A stretch of 64,000 bases of DNA from JALZMG01 sp963739975 (lineage in GTDB: Bacteria > Actinomycetota > Acidimicrobiia > Acidimicrobiales > Ilumatobacteraceae): contig CAVUCK010000012.1 in assembly GCA_963739975.1 (NCBI GenBank), positions 528,460-592,459 on the forward strand, given 5' to 3'. This document shows positions 9,807 through 18,666 of the stretch, piece by piece. Each line of letters starts with the position of its first letter. Position 1 is the first letter of the stretch. The notes under the pieces are model-generated. The model saw nothing but the letters and a program-made list of their open reading frames with translations, had not been told where the DNA came from and ran no database searches. The translations under genes were made by a program, and so were the position numbers.

Positions 9807-11225
9807 TTGACTCGTCGGTACGTCATGCGCACGTTCGGCTGCCAGATGAACGAGCACGACTCCGAGCGCATCGCCGGGCTGCTCGACGCCGACGGGATGG
9901 TCGCCGCCACCGACCTCGCCGATGCCGACGTGATCGTCCTCAACACGTGCTGCATCCGGGAGAACGCCGACAACAAGCTGTACGGCCACCTCGGCCACCT
10001 GAAGGCCTGGAAGGGCCAGCGACCAGACCGCCAGATCGTGGTCGCCGGCTGCCTGGCCCAGAAGGACCGGGAGATCGTGCGGCAGCGGGCGCCGCACGTC
10101 GACGTGGTGCTCGGCACGCACAACGTGCACCGCGCCGCGGCGCTGCTCGGTGACGCCATGGCGTCAGGCCCCGTCACCGAGATCCTCGACGCCGCCGTGC
10201 TGGACGACCACGCCGCCTTCCCGTCGGCCCTGCCCGTCCATCGCGACGTGTCGTATCGCGCCTGGGTGACCATCCAGGTCGGTTGCGACAACCACTGCGC
10301 GTTCTGCATCGTGCCGGCGGTGCGTGGCGACGAGATGTCCCGGCCGTTCGAGCAGATCGTCGACGAGGTCGGCGCCCTCGCCGGCGCAGGTGTCACCGAG
10401 GTGACCCTGCTCGGCCAGAACGTGAACAGCTACGGCCGCGACCTCCAACTCGCCGCCCGGCGCAACGGTGACGCCACGGCGAGGGTTCGGCCGCTGTTCG
10501 CCGACCTGCTGCGGGCCGTGGGCGCCGTCGACGGCATTCGGCGGGTCCGGTTCACGTCGCCGCACCCGAAGGACATGCGCCCGGAGACGTTTGCGGCGAT
10601 GGCCGAGACGACGGCGGTGTGCCCACACCTGCACTTCCCGCTGCAATCAGGGTCGGACACCGTCCTCGCCGCGATGCACCGTGGCTACTCCGCCGAGCGC
10701 TACCTGGCCCGGCTGGGCGAGGCCCGACGAACGGTCGCCGACCTCGCCGTGTCCACCGACATCATCGTCGGCTTCCCCGGGGAGACCGAGCAGGACTTCG
10801 CGGCGACGCTGGCCGTCGCCGCCGAGGCCCGCTTCGACGACGCGTTCACGTTCATCTTCTCGCCGCGGCCAGGGACTGAGGCGGCCGAGCTGACGGACCG
10901 CTTCGTCGAGCCGGCCGTCGCCGGGGAGCGGTTCGACCGGCTGCGCGTCGTCGTCGAGCGCTCCGCGCTGGCCGCCAACGCCAACCGGGTCGGGCGGGTC
11001 GAAGAGGTGCTCGTCGAGGGCCCGAGCAAGAAGGACCCCTCCGTGTTGGCCGCCCGCACACCGCACCATCGCCTCGTGCACTTCGCATCGACCGCTCCGC
11101 TACGGGCCGGCGCCTACGCCGCCGTCGAGATCACCGGCGCCGCGCCCCACCACCTGACCGGTCGGTTGGTCGAGCAACTCGCCGAGCCCGGCCACCGGGT
11201 GCGGATCCCCGTCCTCTCCGGCTGA
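9807..11225 (+). CDS. miaB: tRNA-2-methylthio-N6-dimethylallyladenosine synthase MiaB
   Basis: About 472 residues. This radical-SAM methylthiotransferase adds the 2-methylthio group to i6A37 of tRNAs reading UNN codons. The N-terminal UPF0004 domain carries FGCQMNEHDSERIAGLLDAD, NTCCIRENADNK and VAGCLAQKD (three cluster cysteines). The radical-SAM CxxxCxxC is CDNHCAFCIVPAVRG. A TRAM domain closes the protein. The start is uncertain: TTG 9807 (LTRRYVMRTFGCQ) fits homologues, ATG 9825 is the alternative. It directly precedes miaA, which makes its substrate. Confidence 0.95.
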   Translation: MTRRYVMRTFGCQMNEHDSERIAGLLDADGMVAATDLADADVIVLNTCCIRENADNKLYGHLGHLKAWKGQRPDRQIVVAGCLAQKDREIVRQRAPHVDVVLGTHNVHRAAALLGDAMASGPVTEILDAAVLDDHAAFPSALPVHRDVSYRAWVTIQVGCDNHCAFCIVPAVRGDEMSRPFEQIVDEVGALAGAGVTEVTLLGQNVNSYGRDLQLAARRNGDATARVRPLFADLLRAVGAVDGIRRVRFTSPHPKDMRPETFAAMAETTAVCPHLHFPLQSGSDTVLAAMHRGYSAERYLARLGEARRTVADLAVSTDIIVGFPGETEQDFAATLAVAAEARFDDAFTFIFSPRPGTEAAELTDRFVEPAVAGERFDRLRVVVERSALAANANRVGRVEEVLVEGPSKKDPSVLAARTPHHRLVHFASTAPLRAGAYAAVEITGAAPHHLTGRLVEQLAEPGHRVRIPVLSG

Positions 11226-11229
11226 GTTG

Positions 11230-12111
11230 ATGGCTTCGCCAGTCGTCGTGCTCGGTCCGACGGCGTCGGGCAAGTCGGAGGTGGCGATGGCTGCGGCGGG
11301 CGCCGTCGCGGCCACTGAGATCGTGGCCGTCGACGCCATGCAGGTGTATCGCGGCATGGACATCGGCACGGCCAAGCCGACGGCGGAGGATCGCGCCGCC
11401 GTCGTCCACCACTGCCTCGATCTGGTCGAGCCGACCGAGTCGTTCAGCGTCACCGACTACCAGCGCGCTTACGACGCGGCGGGCGCCACGATCAAGGGAC
11501 GCCCCCTGCTCGTGGCGGGCACCGGGTTGTACCTGGTCGCCGTCATCGACCGGCTCGAGGTCCCGGGACGGTGGCCGGAGGTGCGGGCGGAGCTCGAGGC
11601 CGACCCTGCCGACCGCTACGCCCGCCTGCGCCGGCTCGACCCAGTCGCCGCCAGCCGGATCGAGCCGACCAACGAGCGACGCATCGTGCGGGCGCTGGAG
11701 GTCACGATCGGCTCGGGACGTCCGTTCAGCTCGTTCGGTCCCGGTGTCGGCTCCCACCCGCCGACGGACGCCGCGTTGATCGGGCTGCGCTGGTCCCGGC
11801 CGGCGCTGGCCCGGCGGATCGAGGAGCGCGTGCACTCGATGATCGCCGGCGGTCTGCCCGCGGAGGTGCGGACGCTCGACGCGGCCGGCCCGCTCTCACC
11901 CACGGCTCGCCAGGCGCTCGGGTACAAGGAGCTGCTCGACGAGGCCGACCTCCCGACCGCCATCGAGGCGATCATCACGCGCACTCGGCGCTTCGCCGTG
12001 CGCCAAGAGCGGTGGTTCCGTCGGGACCCGCGCGTACGCTGGATCGACATCGAGCACGATCCGGTCGCCGAGGCGGGGCCCGCCGTGGTCGAGGCGCTGC
12101 GCAGCCAGTGA
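11230..12111 (+). CDS. miaA: tRNA dimethylallyltransferase MiaA
   Basis: 293 residues. Transfers the dimethylallyl group from DMAPP to A37 of UNN-reading tRNAs, the reaction before MiaB. P-loop GPTASGKSE, DAMQVYRGMDIGTAKPT, catalytic-site GTGLYL, and the C-terminal RQALGYKELLDE and TRRFAVRQERWFRRD are all present. ATG 11230 is chosen; an adjacent TTG at 11227 is possible. The stop overlaps the dapF GTG by four bases. Confidence 0.96.
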   Translation: MASPVVVLGPTASGKSEVAMAAAGAVAATEIVAVDAMQVYRGMDIGTAKPTAEDRAAVVHHCLDLVEPTESFSVTDYQRAYDAAGATIKGRPLLVAGTGLYLVAVIDRLEVPGRWPEVRAELEADPADRYARLRRLDPVAASRIEPTNERRIVRALEVTIGSGRPFSSFGPGVGSHPPTDAALIGLRWSRPALARRIEERVHSMIAGGLPAEVRTLDAAGPLSPTARQALGYKELLDEADLPTAIEAIITRTRRFAVRQERWFRRDPRVRWIDIEHDPVAEAGPAVVEALRSQ

Positions 12112-12926
12112 GTGCGCCACTCGTGCTGACCAAGCACCACGGGTTCGGCAACGACTTCCTGGTGGTCTTCCACCCACACGTCGACGATCTCGCCGAGCTG
12201 GCCCGAGTCGTGTGCGACCGCCGTCGCGGGATCGGTGCCGACGGGCTGCTGGTCGGCGAGTCCACGCCGTCGGCCTCGGCGCAGATGGTGCTGTACAACG
12301 CCGATGGCGGCCGGGCCGAGATGAGCGGGAACGGCATCCGGTGCTTCGCCCAGGCCCTGGCGATGCGCAGGGGCGATCAGCTCCCGCTGCCGGATGGCAT
12401 CACGGTGCTCACCGACGCCGGGGTTCGGCGGGTCGATCTAGCGCCCACGGACGACCCGCACACCGTCTCGGCGTCCGTCGACATGGGTCGGCTGACACCG
12501 ATCGATCCCCCGTCCGGATGGGCGGCCCTCGGCGTGCTGGCGGATCGCCCGGTCGCTCACGTGAGCGTCGGCAACCCGCACGGCGTCGTCGCCGTCGACG
12601 ATGCCGGTGCTGTCGACCTGCTGCCGCTCGGCCAGCGCGTCCCCGACATCAACCTCGAGGTCGTGGAACCTGGGCCCGAACCCCACGCCGTCACCATGCG
12701 GGTCCACGAGCGCGGCGTCGGGATCACCCAGGCGTGCGGGACGGGGGCCGTGGCCGCGGCGTGGGCCGCGTCGACCTGGGGGCTGGCCCGTCCACAGCGT
12801 GGTGAACTCGTGGTGCACATGGACGGCGGCGATGCGATCGTTGCGCTCGACCGCCCGCAGCCGGGCCACGCCACGCTGACCGGGCCCGCCACCTACGTCG
12901 CCACGATCGAGATCCCACGACCATGA
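12108..12926 (+). CDS. dapF: Diaminopimelate epimerase
   Basis: 272 residues. PLP-independent racemase converting LL- to meso-diaminopimelate for peptidoglycan and lysine. The two catalytic cysteines are in MSGNGIRCFAQAL and ITQACGTGAVAAAWA. The typical start LTKHHGFGNDFLV and SVGNPHGVV are present. The start GTG 12108 overlaps the miaA stop (GTGA). It sits in the same run as the dapC candidate downstream, so two steps of the pathway are encoded here. Confidence 0.97.
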   Translation: MSAPLVLTKHHGFGNDFLVVFHPHVDDLAELARVVCDRRRGIGADGLLVGESTPSASAQMVLYNADGGRAEMSGNGIRCFAQALAMRRGDQLPLPDGITVLTDAGVRRVDLAPTDDPHTVSASVDMGRLTPIDPPSGWAALGVLADRPVAHVSVGNPHGVVAVDDAGAVDLLPLGQRVPDINLEVVEPGPEPHAVTMRVHERGVGITQACGTGAVAAAWAASTWGLARPQRGELVVHMDGGDAIVALDRPQPGHATLTGPATYVATIEIPRP

Positions 12927-14224
12927 GCAACCCCTACAACGAGGCCCTTGGCGCCACGCTGATCGAGCGCAGCGTGCGGGAGCGGATCGTCATCGTCGGC
13001 GTCACGCTGCCGAGCGGCGACGACGAGACCACCGAGGCCAGCCTGGACGAGCTGGAGGCGCTGATCGACACCGCCGGCGCCGACGTCGTCGGCCGGATGG
13101 TCCAGCGGCGCGACCACCCCGACCACACGTGGTTCATCGGCAAGGGCAAGGCCACCGAGCTGCACGACCTGTGCCTCGCCGTCGATGCCGACACCGTCGT
13201 CTTCGACAACGAGCTGACCCCTGGCCAGCAGTACAACCTGGAGAAGCTGCTCGGTCGCACCGCCATCGACCGCACGGCCGTGATCCTCGACATCTTCGCC
13301 CAGAACGCCCACACCCTGGAGGGCAAGGCGCAGGTCGAGCTGGCGCTGCTGCGCTACCGGCTGCCGCGGTTGCGGCGTGGCGCGACGGCCAAGCTGTCCC
13401 AGCAGCGGGGCGGCGTCGGCATGCGCTTCGGCGGTGGCGAGACGCGGCTGGAGGTCGACCGCCGCCGGCTGATGCGCCGGATCAAGGCGCTGGAGGCGCA
13501 GCTCGACGACCTCGGCAGGACACGGCGGCTGCAACGTCAGCGGCGCGACCGCAGCGGCCTGGCCGCCGTCACGATCGTCGGGTACACCAACGCCGGGAAG
13601 TCGACGCTGCTCAACCGACTCACCGACGCCGGGGTGCTGACGGAGGATCGGTTGTTCGCCACGCTCGACCCGACGACGCGCCGCCTCGCCCTTCCCGGTG
13701 GAGAGCCGGTCCTGCTCACCGACACGGTCGGGTTCGTGCGCCGGCTGCCCCACGGGCTGATCGAGGCCTTCAAGAGCACGCTCGAGGTGGCGACGCGCGC
13801 CGATCACCTCATCCACGTCGTCGACGCCAGCGCCGCTGACCCGGACGGGCAGATCGCCGCCGTGCGCTCCGTGCTCGGTGAGATCGATGCCGATGGTGTC
13901 CCTGAGCTGCTGGTCGTGAACAAGGCCGATCTAGCGCCGCTGGCGGCCAAGCACCTCGTCGCCGAACACCCGGGTTCGGTGGCCATCAGCGCCGCCACGG
14001 GGGAGGGGATCGACGAACTGCTGCCCGTGCTCGGCGACCGGTTGCGCTCGGTGACCCGAGTCGTCGAGTTGGCCATCCCCTACGAGCGCGGCGACGTCAT
14101 CGCCGCCGTGCACCGCGAGGGTGAGGTGGTGTCGAGCACGGACGAGGAGCTGGCGTTGCGCGTGCGGGCCCGGTTGTCGGAGGCGTCGGCAGGTCGGCTG
14201 GCCGACTTCGTGGTCGACCCGTGA
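12923..14224 (+). CDS. hflX: Ribosome-associated GTPase HflX
   Basis: 433 residues. HflX is a TRAFAC GTPase that splits stalled 70S ribosomes. The N-terminal glycine-rich domain has HTWFIGKGKATELHDLCLA and LRRGATAKLSQQRGGVGMRF. A coiled coil (LMRRIKALEAQLDDL) leads to the G domain: G1 GYTNAGKSTLLN, G3 DTVGFVRRLPH and G4 NKAD. ATG 12923 overlaps the dapF TGA, and the stop overlaps the next GTG, so this is one operon. The order miaA-dapF-hflX is shared with mycobacteria. Confidence 0.96.
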   Translation: MSNPYNEALGATLIERSVRERIVIVGVTLPSGDDETTEASLDELEALIDTAGADVVGRMVQRRDHPDHTWFIGKGKATELHDLCLAVDADTVVFDNELTPGQQYNLEKLLGRTAIDRTAVILDIFAQNAHTLEGKAQVELALLRYRLPRLRRGATAKLSQQRGGVGMRFGGGETRLEVDRRRLMRRIKALEAQLDDLGRTRRLQRQRRDRSGLAAVTIVGYTNAGKSTLLNRLTDAGVLTEDRLFATLDPTTRRLALPGGEPVLLTDTVGFVRRLPHGLIEAFKSTLEVATRADHLIHVVDASAADPDGQIAAVRSVLGEIDADGVPELLVVNKADLAPLAAKHLVAEHPGSVAISAATGEGIDELLPVLGDRLRSVTRVVELAIPYERGDVIAAVHREGEVVSSTDEELALRVRARLSEASAGRLADFVVDP

Positions 14225-15339
14225 CGGGCACGGTCGCCGCGGGGTTCGTGCCGCCGCCGTACCCGTACGACCGGTTGGACGACCTGGTGCAGCTCGCCGG
14301 CCGTCACGACGGAGGGGCCGTCGACCTGTCGATCGGCACCCCGATGGACGCTCCGCCGCCCGCCGTCGTCGCCGCGCTGTCGACATCGGGCGCCGAACGC
14401 GGCTATCCGGCCAGCATCGGCACCGCCGGACTGCGCGCCGCGGCCAGCCGATGGATGCGCCGCCGGTTCGACGTCGACGTCGACCCGGCTGCCATCGGAG
14501 CGTGCATCGGGACCAAGGAGTTCGTCGGCACGCTCCCGCAGTGGCTCCAACTGCGCACCCCGCAACGGGACACGATCCTGTACCCGGCGATCGCCTACCC
14601 GACCTACGAGATGGGCGCAATCCTCGCCGGGTGCCGAGCCGTCGCCGTGCCCCTGGACGAGCGCGGGCGCCTCCACCTCGACGCGATCGGCGACCAGGAC
14701 GCCGACCGGGCGCTCGCCCTGTGGGTCAACAGCCCGGGCAACCCGACCGGGGCGCTCGACGACCTGGCCGCGGCCGCGGCGTGGGGGAGGGCACGTGGCG
14801 TTCCCGTCTTCTCGGACGAGTGCTACGTGGAGTTCACCTGGGCCGGGGCCGGCCGGAGCATCCTCGAGAACGGCTCCGAGGGGGTCGTCGCCGTCCACTC
14901 GTTGTCGAAGCGGTCGAACTTCGCCGGCGCCCGCGTCGGGTTCTACGCCGGTGATCCCGAGCTCGTCGTCTACCTCCAGGAGGTGCGCAAGCACGTCGGG
15001 ATGATGGTTCCCGGACCGACGCAGGCCGCCGGTGTCGTGGCGCTCGACGACGACGAGCACGTGGCGGCCCAACGACGGCGCTACGCCCGCCGGCTGCGCC
15101 GGCTGGCCGACATCTTCGGTGCCTGGATGGACCGCCCGGTCGACCTGCCGGCGGGCGGCTTCTACCTCTGGTTCCCGGTCGGCGACGCGTGGGGGTTCGC
15201 CGAACGGTTGGCCCGGGAGGGCGGGGCCGTCGTGAGCCCCGGTGACCTGTACGGCACCGCGGCCGAGGGCCACGTACGAGTTGCCGTGGTACAACCTGAC
15301 GATCGGATCGAGCTGGTCGCCGCGCGGCTGGAGGTGTGA
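14221..15339 (+). CDS. dapC: Class I PLP aminotransferase, probable succinyldiaminopimelate transaminase
   Basis: 372 residues. Fold type I aminotransferase with VDLSIGTPMDAPPPAVVAAL, ILYPAIAYPTYEMGAIL, NSPGNPTGALDDL, FSDECYVEF and the PLP lysine in HSLSKRSNFAGARVGFYAG. The N-terminal and substrate-region pattern matches actinobacterial DapC, which transaminates N-succinyl-2-amino-6-oxopimelate. Cotranscription with dapF (overlapping frames from miaA on) supports a role in DAP synthesis. A related aminotransferase of another pathway is the alternative. Start GTG 14221 (GTGA overlap with hflX). Confidence 0.85.
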   Translation: MTGTVAAGFVPPPYPYDRLDDLVQLAGRHDGGAVDLSIGTPMDAPPPAVVAALSTSGAERGYPASIGTAGLRAAASRWMRRRFDVDVDPAAIGACIGTKEFVGTLPQWLQLRTPQRDTILYPAIAYPTYEMGAILAGCRAVAVPLDERGRLHLDAIGDQDADRALALWVNSPGNPTGALDDLAAAAAWGRARGVPVFSDECYVEFTWAGAGRSILENGSEGVVAVHSLSKRSNFAGARVGFYAGDPELVVYLQEVRKHVGMMVPGPTQAAGVVALDDDEHVAAQRRRYARRLRRLADIFGAWMDRPVDLPAGGFYLWFPVGDAWGFAERLAREGGAVVSPGDLYGTAAEGHVRVAVVQPDDRIELVAARLEV

Positions 15340-15346
15340 CTGAACG

Positions 15347-16072
15347 ATGGCGCAGGGCAAGGGGCGGTTCCGAGTCCTCGGTGCAGTGGCGTTGGCGATC
15401 GGCGTGCTCGGTGCCGTCGCGCTGTGGCTCATCGCCGGCAAGCGCTACGACGACGCCGTGGAGTCGCTGGCGCCTGCACCGGTCGGCTGCGTCACGACGC
15501 TGGTCTTCGACCGCACCGGCACGTACACGTTCTTCGTCGAGACGACCGGCTCGGTCGGCGAGATCGATGGCGATTGTGCGGCCGACGACACGAGCTACGA
15601 GGGTTCCGACGACGACCCACCGCGAGTGGAACTCGCGCTGACCAGCGCCGACGGTTCGCCGGTCGACCTGAACCGGGTCGACGGGCCGTCCTACGACCGG
15701 GCCGGCGCCAGCGGGCGAGGGTTCCGTACGGCGGAGATCGACACGGACGGTGAGTACGTGCTGAGCGTCACCGCCGACGCCGAGGACGTGATGGTGCGCG
15801 TCGGGCGCGACCCGGCCAGTGGTGTCGTGCCGCTGCGCATCGGCGCCGGCGTCGTGCTGGCGGCCGGGCTCGTGCTGGCCACGCTGGCCTTCTTGCGCGG
15901 TCGGACCCAGTGGAGCATCCCGAGCGACTCGGGACCGCCGGCGGCGCCATGGCAGCCGCAGCATCCGCTGACTCGACCGGTGGCTCCGCCGTACGCCAAT
16001 CCGCCCACACCGCCGCCGTACGCCCCGCCCGGCTCCGGCCAGCCGCTGCCTCCGCCGCGCCCGCCTGGCTGA
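15347..16072 (+). CDS. Membrane-anchored protein with Pro-rich tail, unknown function
   Basis: 241 residues. An N-terminal helix (VLGAVALAIGVLGAVALWLI) is followed by an exported domain of ~130 residues with beta-rich character (FDRTGTYTFFVETTGSVGEI, EIDTDGEYVLSVTADAEDVM). A second helix (IGAGVVLAAGLVLATLAFL) and a proline-rich cytoplasmic tail end in PPPRPPG. I do not recognise a family. GGAGGTG at the end of dapC is a good ribosome-binding site, so it is probably the last gene of the miaB-dapC operon. It converges with lexA. Confidence 0.75.
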   Translation: MAQGKGRFRVLGAVALAIGVLGAVALWLIAGKRYDDAVESLAPAPVGCVTTLVFDRTGTYTFFVETTGSVGEIDGDCAADDTSYEGSDDDPPRVELALTSADGSPVDLNRVDGPSYDRAGASGRGFRTAEIDTDGEYVLSVTADAEDVMVRVGRDPASGVVPLRIGAGVVLAAGLVLATLAFLRGRTQWSIPSDSGPPAAPWQPQHPLTRPVAPPYANPPTPPPYAPPGSGQPLPPPRPPG

Positions 16073-16081
16073 GCGTTCGGA

Positions 16082-16765
16082 CTACAGGCGGCGCATGACG
16101 GTGACGACGCGCCCGTAGATCTCGACGTCGCCGTCGTCGAACACCATCTCTTCGAGCGTCGAGTTGGCCGGTGCGAGCACGACCTTGTCGTCGCGCCGCA
16201 GGAAGTTCTTCACCGTCGCTTCACCGCCGGGGATCCCGGCGACGACGATGGTGCCGCTGCGGGCGAACGGCTGCTGGACGGCGATGACGAAGTCGCCGTC
16301 GAGGATGCCCGCCTCGATCATCGAGTCGCCACGGACCCGCAGCATGAACAGCTCCCCCTCGCCGGTGAAGTCGGCGGGCACCGGCAACAGCTCCTCGACG
16401 TTCTCCTCGGCCAGGACGTCGGTCCCCGCGGCGACATCACCGACGAGCGGAACGTGTCGGACCGGCCGGCGCTCGATCACGGCCCCGGAGTTGGGGTCCC
16501 AGCGGACCTCGATGGCGCGGGGCTTCGTCGGGTCGCGGCGCAGGTAGCCGAGCTTCTGCAGCGTGTTGAGGTGGCTGTGGACGGTGGACGGTGAGGTGAG
16601 CCCGATGGCCTCACCGATCTCGCGCACCGATGGCGGGTAGCCGCGCTCCCGGGTCTCCTGCTCGACGAACTCGAGCACCTGGCGCTGGCGTTCCGTGATC
16701 CGGGCCGGGCGCGTGCCCGGAGGTCGTGCGGCGTTGGGACGGGTGTGCCGGGAGTGATCAGTCAT
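16082..16765 (-). CDS. lexA: SOS repressor LexA
   Basis: 227 residues from ATG 16765. The N-terminal winged helix (ITERQRQVLEFVEQETRERG, SVREIGEAIGLTSPSTVHSH) binds SOS boxes. The C-terminal S24 protease domain has cleavage site Ala113-Gly114, catalytic Ser148 in RGDSM and Lys186 in GEATVKNF. RecA filaments trigger self-cleavage, derepressing recA and the divergent LysM gene. In-frame ATGs at 16774 and 16801 are alternatives. A LexA-box-like site lies over the region just upstream. Confidence 0.97.
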   Translation of the reverse strand: MTDHSRHTRPNAARPPGTRPARITERQRQVLEFVEQETRERGYPPSVREIGEAIGLTSPSTVHSHLNTLQKLGYLRRDPTKPRAIEVRWDPNSGAVIERRPVRHVPLVGDVAAGTDVLAEENVEELLPVPADFTGEGELFMLRVRGDSMIEAGILDGDFVIAVQQPFARSGTIVVAGIPGGEATVKNFLRRDDKVVLAPANSTLEEMVFDDGDVEIYGRVVTVMRRL

Positions 16766-16799
16766 GCGACCCATCGTACGCACGTACGTCACTGTTGTC

Positions 16800-16811
16800 A
16801 AACATCTGTTC
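16800..16811. promoter_or_regulatory. Candidate LexA box at lexA start (autoregulation)
   Basis: AAACATCTGTTC has one mismatch to GAAC-N4-GTTC. It lies immediately upstream of the preferred lexA start, where bound LexA would repress its own gene. A further one-mismatch site, GAACACTGCTTC, is at 16852-16863. These imperfect sites are weaker evidence than the box at 16901. Confidence 0.45.
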
Positions 16812-16900
16812 CGTCTCGGCGGTCGAACTGCTGATCAGCGCCCTCGGAACCGAACACTGCTTCGCTCGGCTGGTGTTCCGTTCGAAGTTCCGCTTGACGA

Positions 16901-16914
16901 CGAACGATCGTTCT
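16901..16914. promoter_or_regulatory. LexA (SOS) box upstream of the LysM cell-division gene
   Basis: CGAACGATCGTTCT contains the perfect palindrome GAACGATCGTTC (16902-16913), matching the actinobacterial LexA box. It lies 65 bp before the LysM gene ATG and between it and divergent lexA, so LexA probably represses both. A near-match GAACGAAAGTAC follows at about 16938-16949. Confidence 0.8.
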
Positions 16915-16977
16915 GCTGAAGTATGTCCTGTTCGCCGAACGAAAGTACGATCCGACAGGAGAGGAGCACGTCTCGAG

Positions 16978-17328
16978 ATGGCCGTCGTCACCACGTCCCC
17001 GCAGCCCGGGATCGCCCCCGCTCGCCCGCCACGCCCCGTCGTCCAGCGCCGCCGGGCGTTCGCCGCCGTCCTCGTCGCCGCCGTCCTCAGCCTGCTCGGG
17101 CTCGGGGCGCACGGCGTGCTCACCGACCCCGGCGGCGGCCCTGCCTCCGCCGCCGGGGTCGGTCAGGTCAACGCCACCGTCAAGGTCGTGGCCCAGCCGG
17201 GCGACAGCTTGTGGTCGATCGCCGAGCGTCACCACGGCGACATCGGGTTGCGGCGCTACCTCGATGCGCTCATCGACCTCAACGGCGGCACCGCGATCCA
17301 GGTGGGACAGGCCGTCCGGCTGCCGTGA
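16978..17328 (+). CDS. LysM protein, likely SOS-induced cell-division suppressor (YneA/ChiZ/DivS-like)
   Basis: 116 residues. A Pro/Arg-rich cytoplasmic start, one membrane helix (AFAAVLVAAVLSLLGLGAHG) and a C-terminal LysM domain (VVAQPGDSLWSIAERHHGD, LIDLNGGTAIQVGQAVRLP) that binds peptidoglycan. Small LysM proteins divergent from lexA are known SOS-induced division inhibitors: YneA in Bacillus, DivS in Corynebacterium, ChiZ (Rv2719c) in Mycobacterium. Position between lexA and nrdR, exactly as in mycobacteria, and the perfect LexA box support this role. ATG 16978 follows AGGAGAGGAG. No separate hydrolase domain is visible. Confidence 0.85.
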   Translation: MAVVTTSPQPGIAPARPPRPVVQRRRAFAAVLVAAVLSLLGLGAHGVLTDPGGGPASAAGVGQVNATVKVVAQPGDSLWSIAERHHGDIGLRRYLDALIDLNGGTAIQVGQAVRLP

Positions 17329-17465
17329 GCGAGCGAGTCTTCGAGCGAACGAACCATCATCACGGTCTTGTCGGTCACGGCCGAGCTCGTGGTGCGCTCC
17401 GGCTGGGCGTCACCGGCCAACGATGCGGTCCGGCTGCCGTGACCGGGGAGCACTAGCGTGTCCCC

Positions 17466-17924
17466 GTGCACTGCCCCGTCTGCCGGGTCGACGACACCAA
17501 GGTGGTCGACTCGCGCCTGGCCGAGGAAGGTGGCGCGGTGCGCCGCCGCCGTCAGTGCCGGGCCTGCAGCCACCGGTTCACCACGTTCGAACGGATCGAC
17601 GAGGTGCCGCTGGTCGTCGGCAAGTCGGACGGACGCGCCGAACCGTTCGAGCGAGCCAAGATCGTCGCCGGCATCGCCGCCGCCACGAAAGGCCGTGGCA
17701 TCGACGCCGACGTCCTCGAGGAGGTCGCCGAAGCCATCGAGGACGCCGTCCGCCTGCAGGGCTCGCAGGTCACCAGTGCCCAGATCGGCGTCGCCGTGCT
17801 CGACCGGTTGCGGACGATCGACGAGGTCGCCTACCTGCGGTTCGCCAGCGTGTACAAGAACTTCGACGCCGCTGCGGACTTCCACCGAGAGCTCGAGCTG
17901 CTGTCGAAGGGCGCCGCCGGCTGA
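17466..17924 (+). CDS. nrdR: Transcriptional repressor NrdR
   Basis: 152 residues. NrdR senses ATP/dATP and represses ribonucleotide reductase genes through paired NrdR boxes. The zinc ribbon uses Cys3, Cys6, Cys31 and Cys34 (HCPVC and QCRACSHRFTTFER). The ATP-cone follows (PLVVGKSDGRAEPFERAKIV). GTG 17466 gives the invariant N-terminus. The likely target nrdJ starts 1.2 kb downstream with a candidate NrdR-box pair. The 137-bp gap before this gene repeats the phrase GGTCCGGCTGCCGTGA from the end of the LysM gene. Confidence 0.97.
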   Translation: MHCPVCRVDDTKVVDSRLAEEGGAVRRRRQCRACSHRFTTFERIDEVPLVVGKSDGRAEPFERAKIVAGIAAATKGRGIDADVLEEVAEAIEDAVRLQGSQVTSAQIGVAVLDRLRTIDEVAYLRFASVYKNFDAAADFHRELELLSKGAAG

Positions 17925-17949
17925 GCCGCGCCCGCCTCGTGCGGACCGG

Positions 17950-18666
17950 TCAGCCGTCCCGGTGGCGCAGCCACCTCGTGAACGTGAACGACTGCTCGTC
18001 GACGGCGAGGTGACCGAGGTCGAAGCGCAGCGCCGCCGGCGCCGCACCGGCGGTCAGGCGGGCGCCGTCACCACCGGCGAGCAGCGGCGCCATGGTCACG
18101 TTCAGCTCGTCCACGCGGTCGGCGTCGAGCAGCGAGCCGTTGAGGTGGGGTCCACCCTCGACGTGCACGAACTGCGGCGACTCGATCAGTTCGGTCAGCC
18201 GGCCGAGCGCGACGCCCACGTCGACCTGCCCGCGGCCGGCGCGCAGCACGTCGACCGGTCGTCCGTCAGGGGTCAGCGGCGCCGGCGGACCGTCCTCGGG
18301 AAGCACGAGGAACCCGGCGCCGGTGGTGAACAGGTCGAGCGACATGTCGAGGTCCCCGCGCCGAGACACCACGCCGAGGCGCTGGCCCGGCGTGCCGGGC
18401 GGGCCGTAGCCCTCCTGGCGGACGGTGGAAGCGCCGACCAGGATCACGTCGGCGGCGGCGCGGAGGCGCAGCAAGACCTGGGTGTCGGTCGGGCTGGACA
18501 GGCCGCCCGACCGACCGTCGACCACGGTGCTCCCGTCGAGGCTGACGACCATGCAGATCCCGACCCACGGCCGGCCGGGAGGTGGTCGGCGAGGCATGCC
18601 GTAGAGCTCGTCGACCGTGGTCTCCCCGGCCGGCTCCGGGTAGACGCGGCGCACGGCGCCGAGCAT
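17950..18666 (-). CDS. Pyrimidine reductase family protein (RibD C-terminal domain)
   Basis: 238 residues with the dihydrofolate-reductase-like fold of RibD C-terminal reductases: WVGICMVVSLDGSTVVDGRS, ADVILVGASTVRQEGYGPPG, FVHVEGGPHLNGSLLDADRV and DELNVTMAPLLAGGDGARL. Members reduce 5-amino-6-ribosylaminopyrimidinone phosphate in riboflavin or F420 pathways, or unknown pteridine-like substrates. No deaminase domain and no other rib genes are adjacent, so the exact substrate is open. ATG 18666 is chosen; in-frame GTGs upstream cannot be excluded. Confidence 0.8.
   Translation of the reverse strand: MLGAVRRVYPEPAGETTVDELYGMPRRPPPGRPWVGICMVVSLDGSTVVDGRSGGLSSPTDTQVLLRLRAAADVILVGASTVRQEGYGPPGTPGQRLGVVSRRGDLDMSLDLFTTGAGFLVLPEDGPPAPLTPDGRPVDVLRAGRGQVDVGVALGRLTELIESPQFVHVEGGPHLNGSLLDADRVDELNVTMAPLLAGGDGARLTAGAAPAALRFDLGHLAVDEQSFTFTRWLRHRDG

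Noticed and set aside
17424..17444. Second copy of the LysM gene end as a duplicated gene
   Set aside because: Only about 16 bp (GGTCCGGCTGCCGTGA) are repeated; there is no second LysM domain.
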